From assembly GCF_028681615.1 (NCBI RefSeq), contig NZ_JAQUHV010000007.1, forward strand, positions 1 to 64,000: a DNA stretch of 64,000 nucleotides, in the 5' to 3' direction. Origin of the DNA: Sulfuricurvum sp. (GTDB lineage: Bacteria > Campylobacterota > Campylobacteria > Campylobacterales > Sulfurimonadaceae). Of this stretch, positions 16,978 through 23,327 are shown in pieces. The notes under the pieces were generated by a model, which saw only the letters and a list, made by a program, of their open reading frames with translations, searched no databases and was not told the origin of the DNA. Both the position numbers and the translations under genes were made by a program. The number at the start of each line of letters is the position of its first letter. The first letter of the stretch is position 1.

Positions 16978-17459
16978 CCTTCCATACTCTCTAATGCTTC
17001 GTTGATTTGTACCAATGCCAATGATTTTGCATTTTCGATCTCTTTGTTGTCCCACCAATATTCGATAATGGCATGTTCAATTTGTTCGATCTGTTCCATT
17101 CGGAGATTGGCAAAAACTTCATAGGAACTGACTTCTTCTTTTGAAACACTTTTTGCAGCGGCTACTTTATTCAGAGTCTCGATGATACTCTCTTCAAGCG
17201 GTTTAGGGTTGATCTCTAGGCGGGCATGATCGATCCATGCACTGATCTCATCTTCGAGGTAATCGTGCCCCCACACTTGATAGCACAAAATGCGATTTGG
17301 GCTGTAAACGATTTTTTCATCTTCGCTTAAAACGTCGCTTGTTTTAACCGCACCGTCATATAGATAGACTTCAATCCGTTCGTTATCGTGTAAGGTACAT
17401 GCCCGTTCAAAAGCGTTTCGTGCATGTTTTAAGATTTCACTTCGTAGATTTTCATTCAT
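16974..17459 (-). CDS. unknown 161-residue protein of the nif-accessory operon
   Basis: A soluble, acidic protein predicted alpha-helical in its second half (MEQIEQIEHAIIEYWWDNKE), with a mixed N-terminal half (ERIEVYLYDGAVKTSDVLSE and NRILCYQVWGHDYLEDEISA). It has a single cysteine and no known nucleotide or metal motif. It lies 15 bases after the 199-residue gene and ends in an ATGA overlap with the 76-residue gene. Presence beside NifX, NifU-like and ferredoxin genes suggests a role in nitrogenase assembly or protection; that is inference only. Confidence 0.65.
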   Translation of the reverse strand: MNENLRSEILKHARNAFERACTLHDNERIEVYLYDGAVKTSDVLSEDEKIVYSPNRILCYQVWGHDYLEDEISAWIDHARLEINPKPLEESIIETLNKVAAAKSVSKEEVSSYEVFANLRMEQIEQIEHAIIEYWWDNKEIENAKSLALVQINEALESMEG

Positions 17460-17474
17460 TTCTGACTCCTAGGT

Positions 17475-18074
17475 TTAATTCATATACGGTATATCAAGAT
17501 TCGAATCACGATCACTCGCTTCGTAATCATAGGTGAGCACTTCCTGTATCGAAGCGATTTTTTTCTCCAACACAATACGTTGCAGCGGATGGAGAAGCGA
17601 TTGATTAATTACTTGTTTAATCATACTTCGATAATGCATCGTAATGATCGGATGCCATCGATGTTGATTCTCATTGATCTGATCAATAAATGTTTGTAGC
17701 GCATCGCGATCATCACTCTCGATCCGAGGGAGTTTTCGCATGACATTACGGACAAATTGTCGTGTGAAATAGGGCTCGCCCATCTCCAAAAGTTCGGATG
17801 CCGCGTCAATATTTGCGCTGTTTTCACTGTAACTGTAAGCATAGCGAAAATGTTCACAGACCGCTTCGATGTATTTGGGATAATGGCGAAGAACCATTAC
17901 TAGATGGGTTAAATCTTGATCGATCAAAACCTGAAACAGGGTGATCGTATTTTTTCCCATACTCGCCCAATGGGGTTCACCGCTCTTTACGTTGTCTTTG
18001 TCTAAAATCCGCCGATATTGGTCGATTTCACCGATATCGGTAAGCAGACGTCCATCGGATGAAAAGGTGCTCAT
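17475..18074 (-). CDS. unknown 199-residue protein of the nif-accessory operon
   Basis: A soluble protein with no signal peptide or cofactor motif, mostly helical from about residue 45 onward (TLFQVLIDQDLTHLVMVLRHY; ASELLEMGEPYFTRQFVRNV). The pattern of short amphipathic helices could be a HEAT/TPR-like solenoid, but I see no clear repeat period. Its start forms an ATGA overlap with the upstream 75-residue gene. No named family is recognised. Confidence 0.65.
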   Translation of the reverse strand: MSTFSSDGRLLTDIGEIDQYRRILDKDNVKSGEPHWASMGKNTITLFQVLIDQDLTHLVMVLRHYPKYIEAVCEHFRYAYSYSENSANIDAASELLEMGEPYFTRQFVRNVMRKLPRIESDDRDALQTFIDQINENQHRWHPIITMHYRSMIKQVINQSLLHPLQRIVLEKKIASIQEVLTYDYEASDRDSNLDIPYMN

Positions 18075-18298
18075 GACGCTCTTGATCGGCCGTTATGATA
18101 ATCCCATAAACGTTTATAATGGCTATCGAGTTCGCTCAATGTCGAATCCACTGTGATAAGCTCATTGGTTCGGGCAAAACGTTTACTGTGTGCTTCATAC
18201 CATTGCGCCATTTCGGTTTTAAGAGCATTGCGTTTTGCAACGGTTTCGGCGATAAGACGACGGATTTCCTCCATCTCGGATGTAATAATCTCAGTCAT
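18071..18298 (-). CDS. unknown 75-residue helical protein of the nif-accessory operon
   Basis: A small, highly charged helical protein (MEEIRRLIAETVAKRNALKT ... DSTLSELDSHYKRLWDYH), probably a two-helix hairpin. A longer frame runs upstream through the NifX-family gene in another phase. The ATG at 18298 is preferred because it overlaps the NifX-like stop by 8 bases and gives a compact product. Small helical proteins of unknown role are common in nif regions, but I cannot match this one to a named family. Confidence 0.6.
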   Translation of the reverse strand: MTEIITSEMEEIRRLIAETVAKRNALKTEMAQWYEAHSKRFARTNELITVDSTLSELDSHYKRLWDYHNGRSRAS

Positions 18299-18686
18299 GA
18301 GTACACCCGCATTCGCACGCGCCGGCAGCGGTGCCCGGATCAAGATAGAGAGCGGCATTTTCCGTCGTAACATGTACTAACGACTCAGACAGTGCGGTTT
18401 CAATGGCTTTGTCCAAAGGCATAGTCTCTTTACCGAGCCAGTAAACATTTATTCCGCCCCGAACCATAACATGAAACGGTCCGTCTCCTAAAAAACCGTA
18501 TAAAGCAGAAGAAGCACCTTGTTCTAACAAATAGTTAGCCGTTTGGATACCGTTACCGCACCCTTCGTTAGCAATTATGGTGTATTCCTTGCTCTTTGGT
18601 TCAACCATAGCAAAAAATTTAGCGTTACCGAAGAGTTTGGTACTCATAGGGGTACCGTTATCGGATTCCACAGGGATGGCGATCAT
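18291..18686 (-). CDS. NifX/NafY-type dinitrogenase iron-molybdenum cofactor protein
   Basis: A 131-residue single-domain protein of the Nitro_FeMo-Co family (NifX, NafY, NifB C-terminus), which carries nitrogenase cofactor precursors between assembly proteins. Family features are the opening IAIPVESDNGTPMSTKLFGNAKFFAMVE, the central CGNGIQTANYLLEQGASSALYGFLGDGPF, and a glycine-rich interior. Unusually it ends in a cysteine-rich tail (GACECGCTHD) that could bind a metal or Fe-S cluster. It is the first gene of a five-gene minus-strand operon and divergent from the NifU fusion gene. Confidence 0.82.
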   Translation of the reverse strand: MIAIPVESDNGTPMSTKLFGNAKFFAMVEPKSKEYTIIANEGCGNGIQTANYLLEQGASSALYGFLGDGPFHVMVRGGINVYWLGKETMPLDKAIETALSESLVHVTTENAALYLDPGTAAGACECGCTHD

Positions 18687-18785
18687 TGCTGTTCCTTTGT
18701 GTGTATTTTGAAACGGTTATGCATTTTTTATTCATAGCATTTAGAACGGCAATTGCAAGGTGAAATTAAATTAGAGATAAAAATT

Positions 18786-18854
18786 CTGCCTCGTTATGAG
18801 GCAAGCTTTAGTGCCATAGCGGCTAGCGTAGCAAATCGGGGCTTTGCTCCGATT
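18786..18854 (+). repeat. dispersed structured repeat, copy A (leader of the NifU fusion gene)
   Basis: Hairpin 1 is TGCCTC (18787-18792), loop GTTAT, GAGGCA (18798-18803). A core follows: AAGCTTTAG (18803-18811), then TGCCATAGCGGC and AGCGTAGC ending at 18832. A distal hairpin, AATCGGGG (18834-18841) with CTCCGATT (18847-18854), has loop CTTTG and one G-U pair. The 30-base core 18803-18832 matches copy B (minus strand, 21049-21020) at 28 positions. The distal hairpin shares its apical GGGCTTTGCTC with copy E at 36.97 kb while the lower stems differ. It lies just upstream of the ATG at 18882, so it would be transcribed as a leader. Confidence 0.75.
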
Positions 18855-18881
18855 GTGTTCAAATCAATAAAAGAGTTAGCA

Positions 18882-19772
18882 ATGGAAGAGCTTCGTACCC
18901 ATTATCACTATTTCAGTAATGAAGAGGGGGACGGTTATGAGATTTATAGCTGTGATTATCCGGATATAAAAGGGTATGGCGATACTTATGAAGAAGCAAT
19001 GTCGGATTTACGTAAAAATTTAAAACGAAACGAGGAGAAAATAATGGAAGCACAATCATTGATGGAGGAAGCGATAGCCGCCTATGATCGTAAAGATTAT
19101 ATGGTTGCAAAATCGATTTGGGAAGGATTGGTCCATACCAATGCGGATGCAATGGTCAATCTCGGAACCATGTATGTCAAAGGATTAGGTGTTGCTAAAA
19201 GTATCACTACCGCATTCACTCTGTTTGAACGTGCGGCATCTATGGGGCATGAAGTGGCATCGTTTTATCTTGGCGGGATGTATGAAAACGGGATCGGCGT
19301 TGCTGCGGATAAAGATCAGTCGATCTGTTATTATACGGTTGCGGCAGAAGCGAATATGCCTACTGCACAGCTGAAACTCGGAATTTTGTTACGTAACGAC
19401 GATATATTGAATTCTATGAAATGGATGATCAGAGCGGCTCATGCCGGAGAAGCTCAAGCACACTCTCTCCTCACCTATGTCAGTAATCAAAATGATGCGT
19501 CCGACATAAATGTCGCATTTCGAATGATGGATGAATCCTCTCAACGAGCCAAAGTCGAAATGGTCGTTGCCGAAAATCTCGCTCCGATCCTCGCAAGTGA
19601 CGGCGGCGGGGTAGAACTTGTGAATTATGTCAGCGGAGATACTCCTGAAATCTGGCTCCGTTATTTGGGTGCGTGTTCGGGATGCCATTTGGGGCCAACC
19701 TCGACAGCAGGGATGATTTTAGAGCAATTTGAAAATGTCATTGATAAAAGAATAGTAATCTATCTTTGGTAG
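18882..19772 (+). CDS. HicB-like / Sel1-repeat / NifU C-terminal fusion protein
   Basis: A 296-residue three-part protein. Residues 5-50 resemble the HicB antitoxin fold (EGDGYEIYSCDYPDIKGYGD then EEAMSDLRKNL). Residues 60-200 contain Sel1/TPR repeats (NLGTMYVKGLGVAKSITTAF; YLGGMYENGIGVAADKDQSI). Residues 220-296 form a NifU C-terminal scaffold domain with CSGC (Cys265, Cys268) after LASDGGGVELV. The NifU domain holds a transient Fe-S cluster for nitrogenase maturation. The ATG at 18882 is chosen because the upstream frame runs through repeat copy A. An alternative ATG at 19044 has a stronger GAGGAG and would omit the HicB part. It heads the plus-strand nif-accessory operon. Confidence 0.75.
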   Translation: MEELRTHYHYFSNEEGDGYEIYSCDYPDIKGYGDTYEEAMSDLRKNLKRNEEKIMEAQSLMEEAIAAYDRKDYMVAKSIWEGLVHTNADAMVNLGTMYVKGLGVAKSITTAFTLFERAASMGHEVASFYLGGMYENGIGVAADKDQSICYYTVAAEANMPTAQLKLGILLRNDDILNSMKWMIRAAHAGEAQAHSLLTYVSNQNDASDINVAFRMMDESSQRAKVEMVVAENLAPILASDGGGVELVNYVSGDTPEIWLRYLGACSGCHLGPTSTAGMILEQFENVIDKRIVIYLW

Positions 19773-19781
19773 GAGAGTATT

Positions 19782-20234
19782 ATGAATGCAATGGTTGCAC
19801 GGGTGGAAGATATTAAAAGCGATGAGTTTTTCAGTTGCATTACCGTACGGGTCAATAATACGGACTTGAAACTGCTTAAAACTGAAGCCCCGAAATGGCT
19901 TCGTGTCGGTGATGAAGTCGAATGCCGTATCCAAGAAGCGGCCATTGCACTTTGTACCGGGAGCAAAGAGGGAAGCGTATCGATCGAAAATCATTTAAGT
20001 GGAGAATTGCAACATTTTCGTAAGGGTGTAGTCCTCAGTGAGGTAAGTGTCAATACTCCGTGCGGACAACTTAATTCTCTTATCACAACGGATGCGTTTG
20101 AACGGATGGAACTTTGCGAGGGGTGTTCGGTCACTTTGCTGCTTAAAGCCGTCGATATCAAACTTCTTCCGGTATTGGATTCAACCTCGTATGAAAATTG
20201 CAAAGATAAATTATATCTAGCCACCAAGGAGTAA
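19782..20234 (+). CDS. di-Mop molybdopterin/molybdate-binding protein (molbindin-like)
   Basis: A 150-residue protein made of two tandem Mop/TOBE-type domains of about 70 residues. First: NAMVARVEDIKSDEFFSCIT ... LRVGDEVECRIQEAAIALCT. Second: FRKGVVLSEVSVNTPCGQLN ... CEGCSVTLLLKAVDIKLLPV. Each has the small beta-barrel pattern with the variant of the V-x-S-x-I-T segment used to bind molybdate or tungstate. In this operon it probably stores or delivers molybdate for FeMo-cofactor synthesis. It lies 9 bases after the NifU fusion gene and 3 before the ferredoxin gene. Confidence 0.8.
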   Translation: MNAMVARVEDIKSDEFFSCITVRVNNTDLKLLKTEAPKWLRVGDEVECRIQEAAIALCTGSKEGSVSIENHLSGELQHFRKGVVLSEVSVNTPCGQLNSLITTDAFERMELCEGCSVTLLLKAVDIKLLPVLDSTSYENCKDKLYLATKE

Positions 20235-20237
20235 ATT

Positions 20238-20612
20238 ATGGCTGTATTAATAACTGATTTATGTATCAACTGCGACGCTTGTGTCGAAGTATGTCCTGTA
20301 GGAGCAATCGCAAGTGAAGGTGATTCACCGCGTGATGACTGGGAATATACTTATGTAAAACCGGAAAAATGTATCGAGTGTGTCGGTCATGCTGAAACAC
20401 CTGCTTGTGCTGCTGAGTGTCCTACTGAGGGTTGTATCGTATGGGATATGCCGTATACGGCAGATTACAACGACTACTATGTCAACAGTTCTGAATATGT
20501 GATCGGTTCGAGTAAAAAACGGGGTGTTCTTACTCCGGAAGTTTCTCCTCAACCGTTCCGTGATGATATCTCTATCGCAATGCGTGAAGCGCGTGAAGCG
20601 GTAGCGGTCTAA
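20238..20612 (+). CDS. 2[4Fe-4S] ferredoxin of nif type (first copy)
   Basis: A 124-residue ferredoxin. The first cluster motif is CINCDACVEVCP near residue 11. The second has the extended spacing of Alvin/Nif ferredoxins: CIECVGHAETPACAAECP, in which nine residues are inserted between the second and third cysteines, then CIVWD. The 40-residue C-terminal tail is hydrophilic. It is probably an electron donor to nitrogenase or to the cofactor-assembly radical enzyme. It is closely related to the ferredoxin at 21083. Genes are spaced 3 bases before and 10 bases after. Confidence 0.88.
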   Translation: MAVLITDLCINCDACVEVCPVGAIASEGDSPRDDWEYTYVKPEKCIECVGHAETPACAAECPTEGCIVWDMPYTADYNDYYVNSSEYVIGSSKKRGVLTPEVSPQPFRDDISIAMREAREAVAV

Positions 20613-20622
20613 AGGATAAGTC

Positions 20623-21006
20623 ATGCTTATCGCGTTTGCTTCATCGGATGGGATCACTGTCAATCAGCATTTTGGATGGTCGAAGAGTTTTGAGCTTTAC
20701 CGTATCACCGAAGATAGTGCCGAATTTGTCAAAACATTGGACAGTTCCCAAGATGCGATTGAAGACGAACACGAAAAACTGGCTTATAAAATAAGTACGG
20801 TCAAAGAAGCAGACATCATGTACTGCTCTCAAATCGGGCCAACCGCTTCCAAAATGGTGTTGGCATCAAAAATATATCCGATGCGCTCTGGAGAAAACGA
20901 TCGAATCGATGAGACGATCGTAAAACTCCAAGAGCTGTTACTGGGCAATCCGCCGCCGTGGTTACAGCGTATTGTTCACACGTCCAAAGATAATAATGCT
21001 ATCTGA
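20623..21006 (+). CDS. nifX: nitrogenase cofactor carrier NifX
   Basis: A 127-residue Nitro_FeMo-Co family protein. The N-terminus MLIAFASSDGITVNQHFGWSKSF is the typical NifX opening, including the conserved DQHFG-like segment (here NQHFG). MYCSQIGPTASKMVLASKIYPMR is the conserved second half with a cysteine that could ligand a cluster. It carries NifB-cofactor or FeMo-co precursors. It is more canonical than the divergently encoded homologue at 18291. Its stop codon at 21006 lies within the distal hairpin of repeat copy B. Confidence 0.87.
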   Translation: MLIAFASSDGITVNQHFGWSKSFELYRITEDSAEFVKTLDSSQDAIEDEHEKLAYKISTVKEADIMYCSQIGPTASKMVLASKIYPMRSGENDRIDETIVKLQELLLGNPPPWLQRIVHTSKDNNAI

Positions 21007-21065
21007 ATACATCCAGATAGCTACGCTTGCCGCTAAGGCACTAAAGCTTGCCCCTATGGGGCAGA
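20999..21065 (-). repeat. dispersed structured repeat, copy B (between nifX and the second ferredoxin)
   Basis: Read on the minus strand: hairpin 1 is TGCCCC, ATA, GGGGCA (21063-21049). The core AAGCTTTAG...AGCGTAGC (21049-21020) follows, with 28 of 30 positions identical to copy A. A distal hairpin, CTATCTG/CAGATAG (21020-21014 with 21005-20999, loop 8), comes last. It fills the only sizeable gap (76 bases) in the plus-strand operon and lies antisense to its transcript, so a hairpin would also form in the sense RNA and could modulate expression between nifX and the ferredoxin. Confidence 0.75.
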
Positions 21066-21082
21066 TTTGCTAAGGAGATAAA

Positions 21083-21478
21083 ATGTCTGTAATTATTGAT
21101 GATACCTGCATCACATGTGATGCGTGTTTGCAACAATGTCCGGTCAATGCGATCGTGGATGATTTGAACAACCCTACCGGGAATAAACGTTATTACGTCC
21201 AACCGGAGAAGTGTATCGAGTGTGTCGGTGTGTATGATGACCCGCAATGTGCGGCGATTTGTCCAAGTATCGGATGTATTACATGGGATATGCCGTTTAC
21301 TAAAGAGTTTGATGCTCATTTCTTGAATGCAGAAATGTATAAACTCGGAGAGAAAAACGGTGTTCCTAAATCTCCGGCATTCCGAGAGAAAAAATATCGT
21401 AAAGATATTCCGAATGAGATGCGCGGTGTCGGACATCTTGTTCAAGAAGAACCTGAGAATCTCGAAGAAGTAGGGTGA
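21083..21478 (+). CDS. 2[4Fe-4S] ferredoxin of nif type (second copy)
   Basis: A 131-residue ferredoxin paralogous to the one at 20238. Cluster motif one is CITCDACLQQCP. Cluster motif two is CIECVGVYDDPQCAAICP with the same inserted loop, followed by CITWD. The shared segment WDMPFTKEFDAHFLNAEMY corresponds to WDMPYTADYNDYYVNSSEY in the first copy, showing tandem duplication with divergence in the tail. It is preceded by AAGGAGATAAA. Its stop overlaps the start of the 115-residue gene (GTGA). Confidence 0.88.
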   Translation: MSVIIDDTCITCDACLQQCPVNAIVDDLNNPTGNKRYYVQPEKCIECVGVYDDPQCAAICPSIGCITWDMPFTKEFDAHFLNAEMYKLGEKNGVPKSPAFREKKYRKDIPNEMRGVGHLVQEEPENLEEVG

Positions 21479-21822
21479 GTGTGAAGCCGATCGAGAAGGT
21501 AGCTTCTGATCTGGATATCTTTGCACGGGACTGTGCCGTAACGGTCGCTTTAAAGATTACCGATGACTCATGTAAAATGGATGATGAGCAACGAGCCGTA
21601 TTTATGGCGCTTTACGATGCTCTTGATCCGTATGAGAGTCAAATATTCGATGAAAGTATTCATACTCTGATCCGTGAAGCTCGGAGTACCCCTACGGCCG
21701 CTCTGTATGCACAGATCAAAAAAGAGCGTGAAATGGCTATGGCCATCATCACTCAAGAGAAAATGAAATCTTTCAAATCGTTTGTCCGTGCTTCATTACT
21801 CATAGCAGAGCTTTCTGCCTGA
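21475..21822 (+). CDS. unknown 115-residue helical protein ending the nif-accessory operon
   Basis: A soluble, probably all-helical protein with two cysteines (Cys in FARDCAVTVALK and in TDDSCKMDDEQR). The GTG start overlaps the ferredoxin stop (GTGA); a second in-frame GTG two codons later is possible. I recognise no family. Its position, translationally coupled to a nif-type ferredoxin, suggests an accessory or protective role. The stop codon lies inside a hairpin (21818-21834). Confidence 0.65.
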   Translation: MSVKPIEKVASDLDIFARDCAVTVALKITDDSCKMDDEQRAVFMALYDALDPYESQIFDESIHTLIREARSTPTAALYAQIKKEREMAMAIITQEKMKSFKSFVRASLLIAELSA

Positions 21823-21834
21823 ATTTTTTTCAGG
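21818..21834. terminator. short hairpin between convergent genes
   Basis: CCTGAA (21818-21823) and TTCAGG (21829-21834) pair around a T5 loop, across the adjacent stop codons of the 115-residue gene and the convergent Sel1 gene. It could act in both directions. The stem is only 6 bp and no T-run follows the stem, so the call is weak. Confidence 0.3.
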
Positions 21835-22138
21835 GAGCGTCATAGCTTAGGGCCATATTACTGCATCCCAATGCTTCTCCGCCTCTACAAGCCTGTGCAT
21901 ACAATGTCCCGGCTTCATATTTGTTTTGTGCTACCCCTGTACCGTTTTCATACATTTTCCCTAATTCATAACACCCTTTGAAATTATTTTCACTGCACGC
22001 TTTTGTAAATGCTTCGACTGACTTTGAATACATTTTTGCATCGAGAGCTTTTTTCCCGTCTGCATAACTATCGGCATAACACGAGGAAATCACTCCTACT
22101 GCCATTAACAATGCAACTATTTTTTGTGCCTTTTTCAT
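21830..22138 (-). CDS. Hcp-like cysteine-paired Sel1-repeat exported protein
   Basis: A 102-residue protein with a signal sequence ending at VISSC, which fits a lipobox (Cys20), so it may be a lipoprotein. Two or three Sel1-like repeats follow, each with a cysteine pair separated by seven residues (CSENNFKGCYELGKMYENGTG; CRGGEALGC). This spacing is typical of Helicobacter cysteine-rich proteins (Hcp) whose repeats are disulfide-bonded in the periplasm. At ~80 mature residues it is much shorter than most Hcp proteins. It is convergent with the nif-accessory operon. Confidence 0.75.
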   Translation of the reverse strand: MKKAQKIVALLMAVGVISSCYADSYADGKKALDAKMYSKSVEAFTKACSENNFKGCYELGKMYENGTGVAQNKYEAGTLYAQACRGGEALGCSNMALSYDAP

Positions 22139-22168
22139 GATTCTCTTCCTTTTTATCTGTTGTGTTCT

Positions 22169-22209
22169 CTGCCTCGAAAGAGGCGACTAAGTGCCATTGC
22201 GGTTAGTGT
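22169..22209 (+). repeat. dispersed structured repeat, copy C
   Basis: The hairpin GCCTC (22171-22175), loop GAAA, GAGGC (22180-22184) follows TCT. The core segment is AAGTGCCATTGCGG (22189-22202) then TTAGTGT. After the shared GTGCC, 11 of the next 17 positions match copy A. CTAA (22187-22190) and TTAG (22203-22206) can pair around the core. It lies between the Hcp-like gene and the end of the efflux operon. The distal hairpin is not evident. Confidence 0.6.
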
Positions 22210-22214
22210 TATTA

Positions 22215-23117
22215 TTACTGTGCAGCACCCCTTTGGTCGGATTTATTCGGGAGGATACTGACCGAACAGGTCATCCCTGCAGAGAGTGTCAAACCCTTTG
22301 GAACTTCATCGATATGAATACGCACGGGAATACGTTGAGCAAGACGAATCCAGGTAAAGATCGGATTGACATTTGCCAAGAGTCTTCCGTCCGTCGTATT
22401 GTCACGGTCGGATATCCCTCTTGCAATACTTTCAACATGCCCTTTAACCGTGAATTTTGTCCCTAACATATTCATTTTGGCTTTGTCTCCGATATGAATC
22501 ATCGAGAGTTTATGCTCTTCAAAATATCCGTATACCCAGAAGGATCCGGCGGTAATGATCGCCATATGTTTTTCTCCGGCATTGAGATAATCTCCTCTGC
22601 GTAAGAGAAGGTTTGATACCCATCCGTCTGTCGAAGCGCGTACGCTGGAACGTTCCAAATCCAGCTTCGCCGTTTCGACCTGAGCGAGCGCTTCTTGGTA
22701 TTTGGCATAGGCCATCTGGGCATCAAATGAGGTATCGTCACGGTTCTCTGCTGAGACGACGTCGTCATCGGCGGCGTTACGGCGTGCGGCTTGGTGTTTT
22801 TTCATGTCGTATTCGGCTTTGCGTGTGTGCGCAACAGCTTCGGCTGCACGGAGTGCATGGAGGAACCGCTCTTTATCGATCTGAAAGAGGATATCCCCTT
22901 TGTGAACGAATTGGTTGTCCACAACGTTTACTTGTGAGACCAACCCGCTGACATCGGGGGCGATCATGACGACATCGGCGCGGACACGGCCGTCACGTGT
23001 CCACGGACTGTTCATGTAGTTATGCCAGAGCATAAGACCGAGAAATACGGCCAAAGAGACGACGGAAAACGTAATGACGTAGCGGATAAGCTTCGTATAT
23101 CGGTTATTTTTATTCAT
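22215..23117 (-). CDS. HlyD-family periplasmic adaptor of an AaeA/EmrA-type efflux system
   Basis: A 300-residue membrane fusion protein. One N-terminal membrane segment (residues 10-30) precedes the biotinyl-lipoyl half-motif WTRDGRVRADVVMIAPDVSGLV. A short alpha-helical hairpin follows (AEAVAHTRKAEYDMKKHQAA), then the second lipoyl half and beta barrel (YFEEHKLSMIHIGDKAKMN). It links the inner-membrane FUSC transporter to the outer-membrane channel. It is the last gene of the MarR-NodT-FUSC-DUF1656-HlyD operon, 9 bases after the DUF1656 gene. Confidence 0.88.
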   Translation of the reverse strand: MNKNNRYTKLIRYVITFSVVSLAVFLGLMLWHNYMNSPWTRDGRVRADVVMIAPDVSGLVSQVNVVDNQFVHKGDILFQIDKERFLHALRAAEAVAHTRKAEYDMKKHQAARRNAADDDVVSAENRDDTSFDAQMAYAKYQEALAQVETAKLDLERSSVRASTDGWVSNLLLRRGDYLNAGEKHMAIITAGSFWVYGYFEEHKLSMIHIGDKAKMNMLGTKFTVKGHVESIARGISDRDNTTDGRLLANVNPIFTWIRLAQRIPVRIHIDEVPKGLTLSAGMTCSVSILPNKSDQRGAAQ

Positions 23118-23126
23118 AATATTTCC

Positions 23127-23327
23127 TTAACGGTAGATCAGTAAACATGGAATGGTGAACAAACAGACGAAAATTCCCGTCCGAAACAGCCCCGGATGCC
23201 ATACATGCTGATACACGCCGGCATCCGACATCAGTCGATCCAATAAAATCTGCAATATCGCCGTAATGACGAAGATGGGAAGCAACGTCGGCATTTGGAT
23301 GCCGAACAAAGTGATATCTAACGGCAT
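23127..23327 (-). CDS. DUF1656 (AaeX-like) small membrane protein
   Basis: A 66-residue hydrophobic protein with two membrane segments (residues 13-32 and 48-64). It opens with PLDITLFGIQMPTLLPIF, the pattern of the DUF1656/AaeX proteins encoded with AaeA/AaeB-type exporters. Its ATG at 23327 overlaps the end of the FUSC gene by 10 bases. A much longer frame extends upstream in the same phase but lies antiphase within the FUSC coding region and is not real. Confidence 0.8.
   Translation of the reverse strand: MPLDITLFGIQMPTLLPIFVITAILQILLDRLMSDAGVYQHVWHPGLFRTGIFVCLFTIPCLLIYR

Noticed and set aside
18753-18881. N-terminal extension of the HicB-Sel1-NifU protein
   Set aside because: The extra codons run straight through repeat copy A, which is also found in non-coding gaps, so the ATG at 18882 is a better start.
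18687-18881. Sigma-54 promoter between the divergent nif-accessory operons
   Set aside because: I looked on both strands for GG and GC dinucleotides at -24/-12 spacing (TGGCAC-N5-TTGCA) and saw no acceptable match.
16747-21822. Complete nitrogenase locus
   Set aside because: No nifH, nifD, nifK, nifE, nifN or nifB is present in the window; only accessory functions can be claimed.
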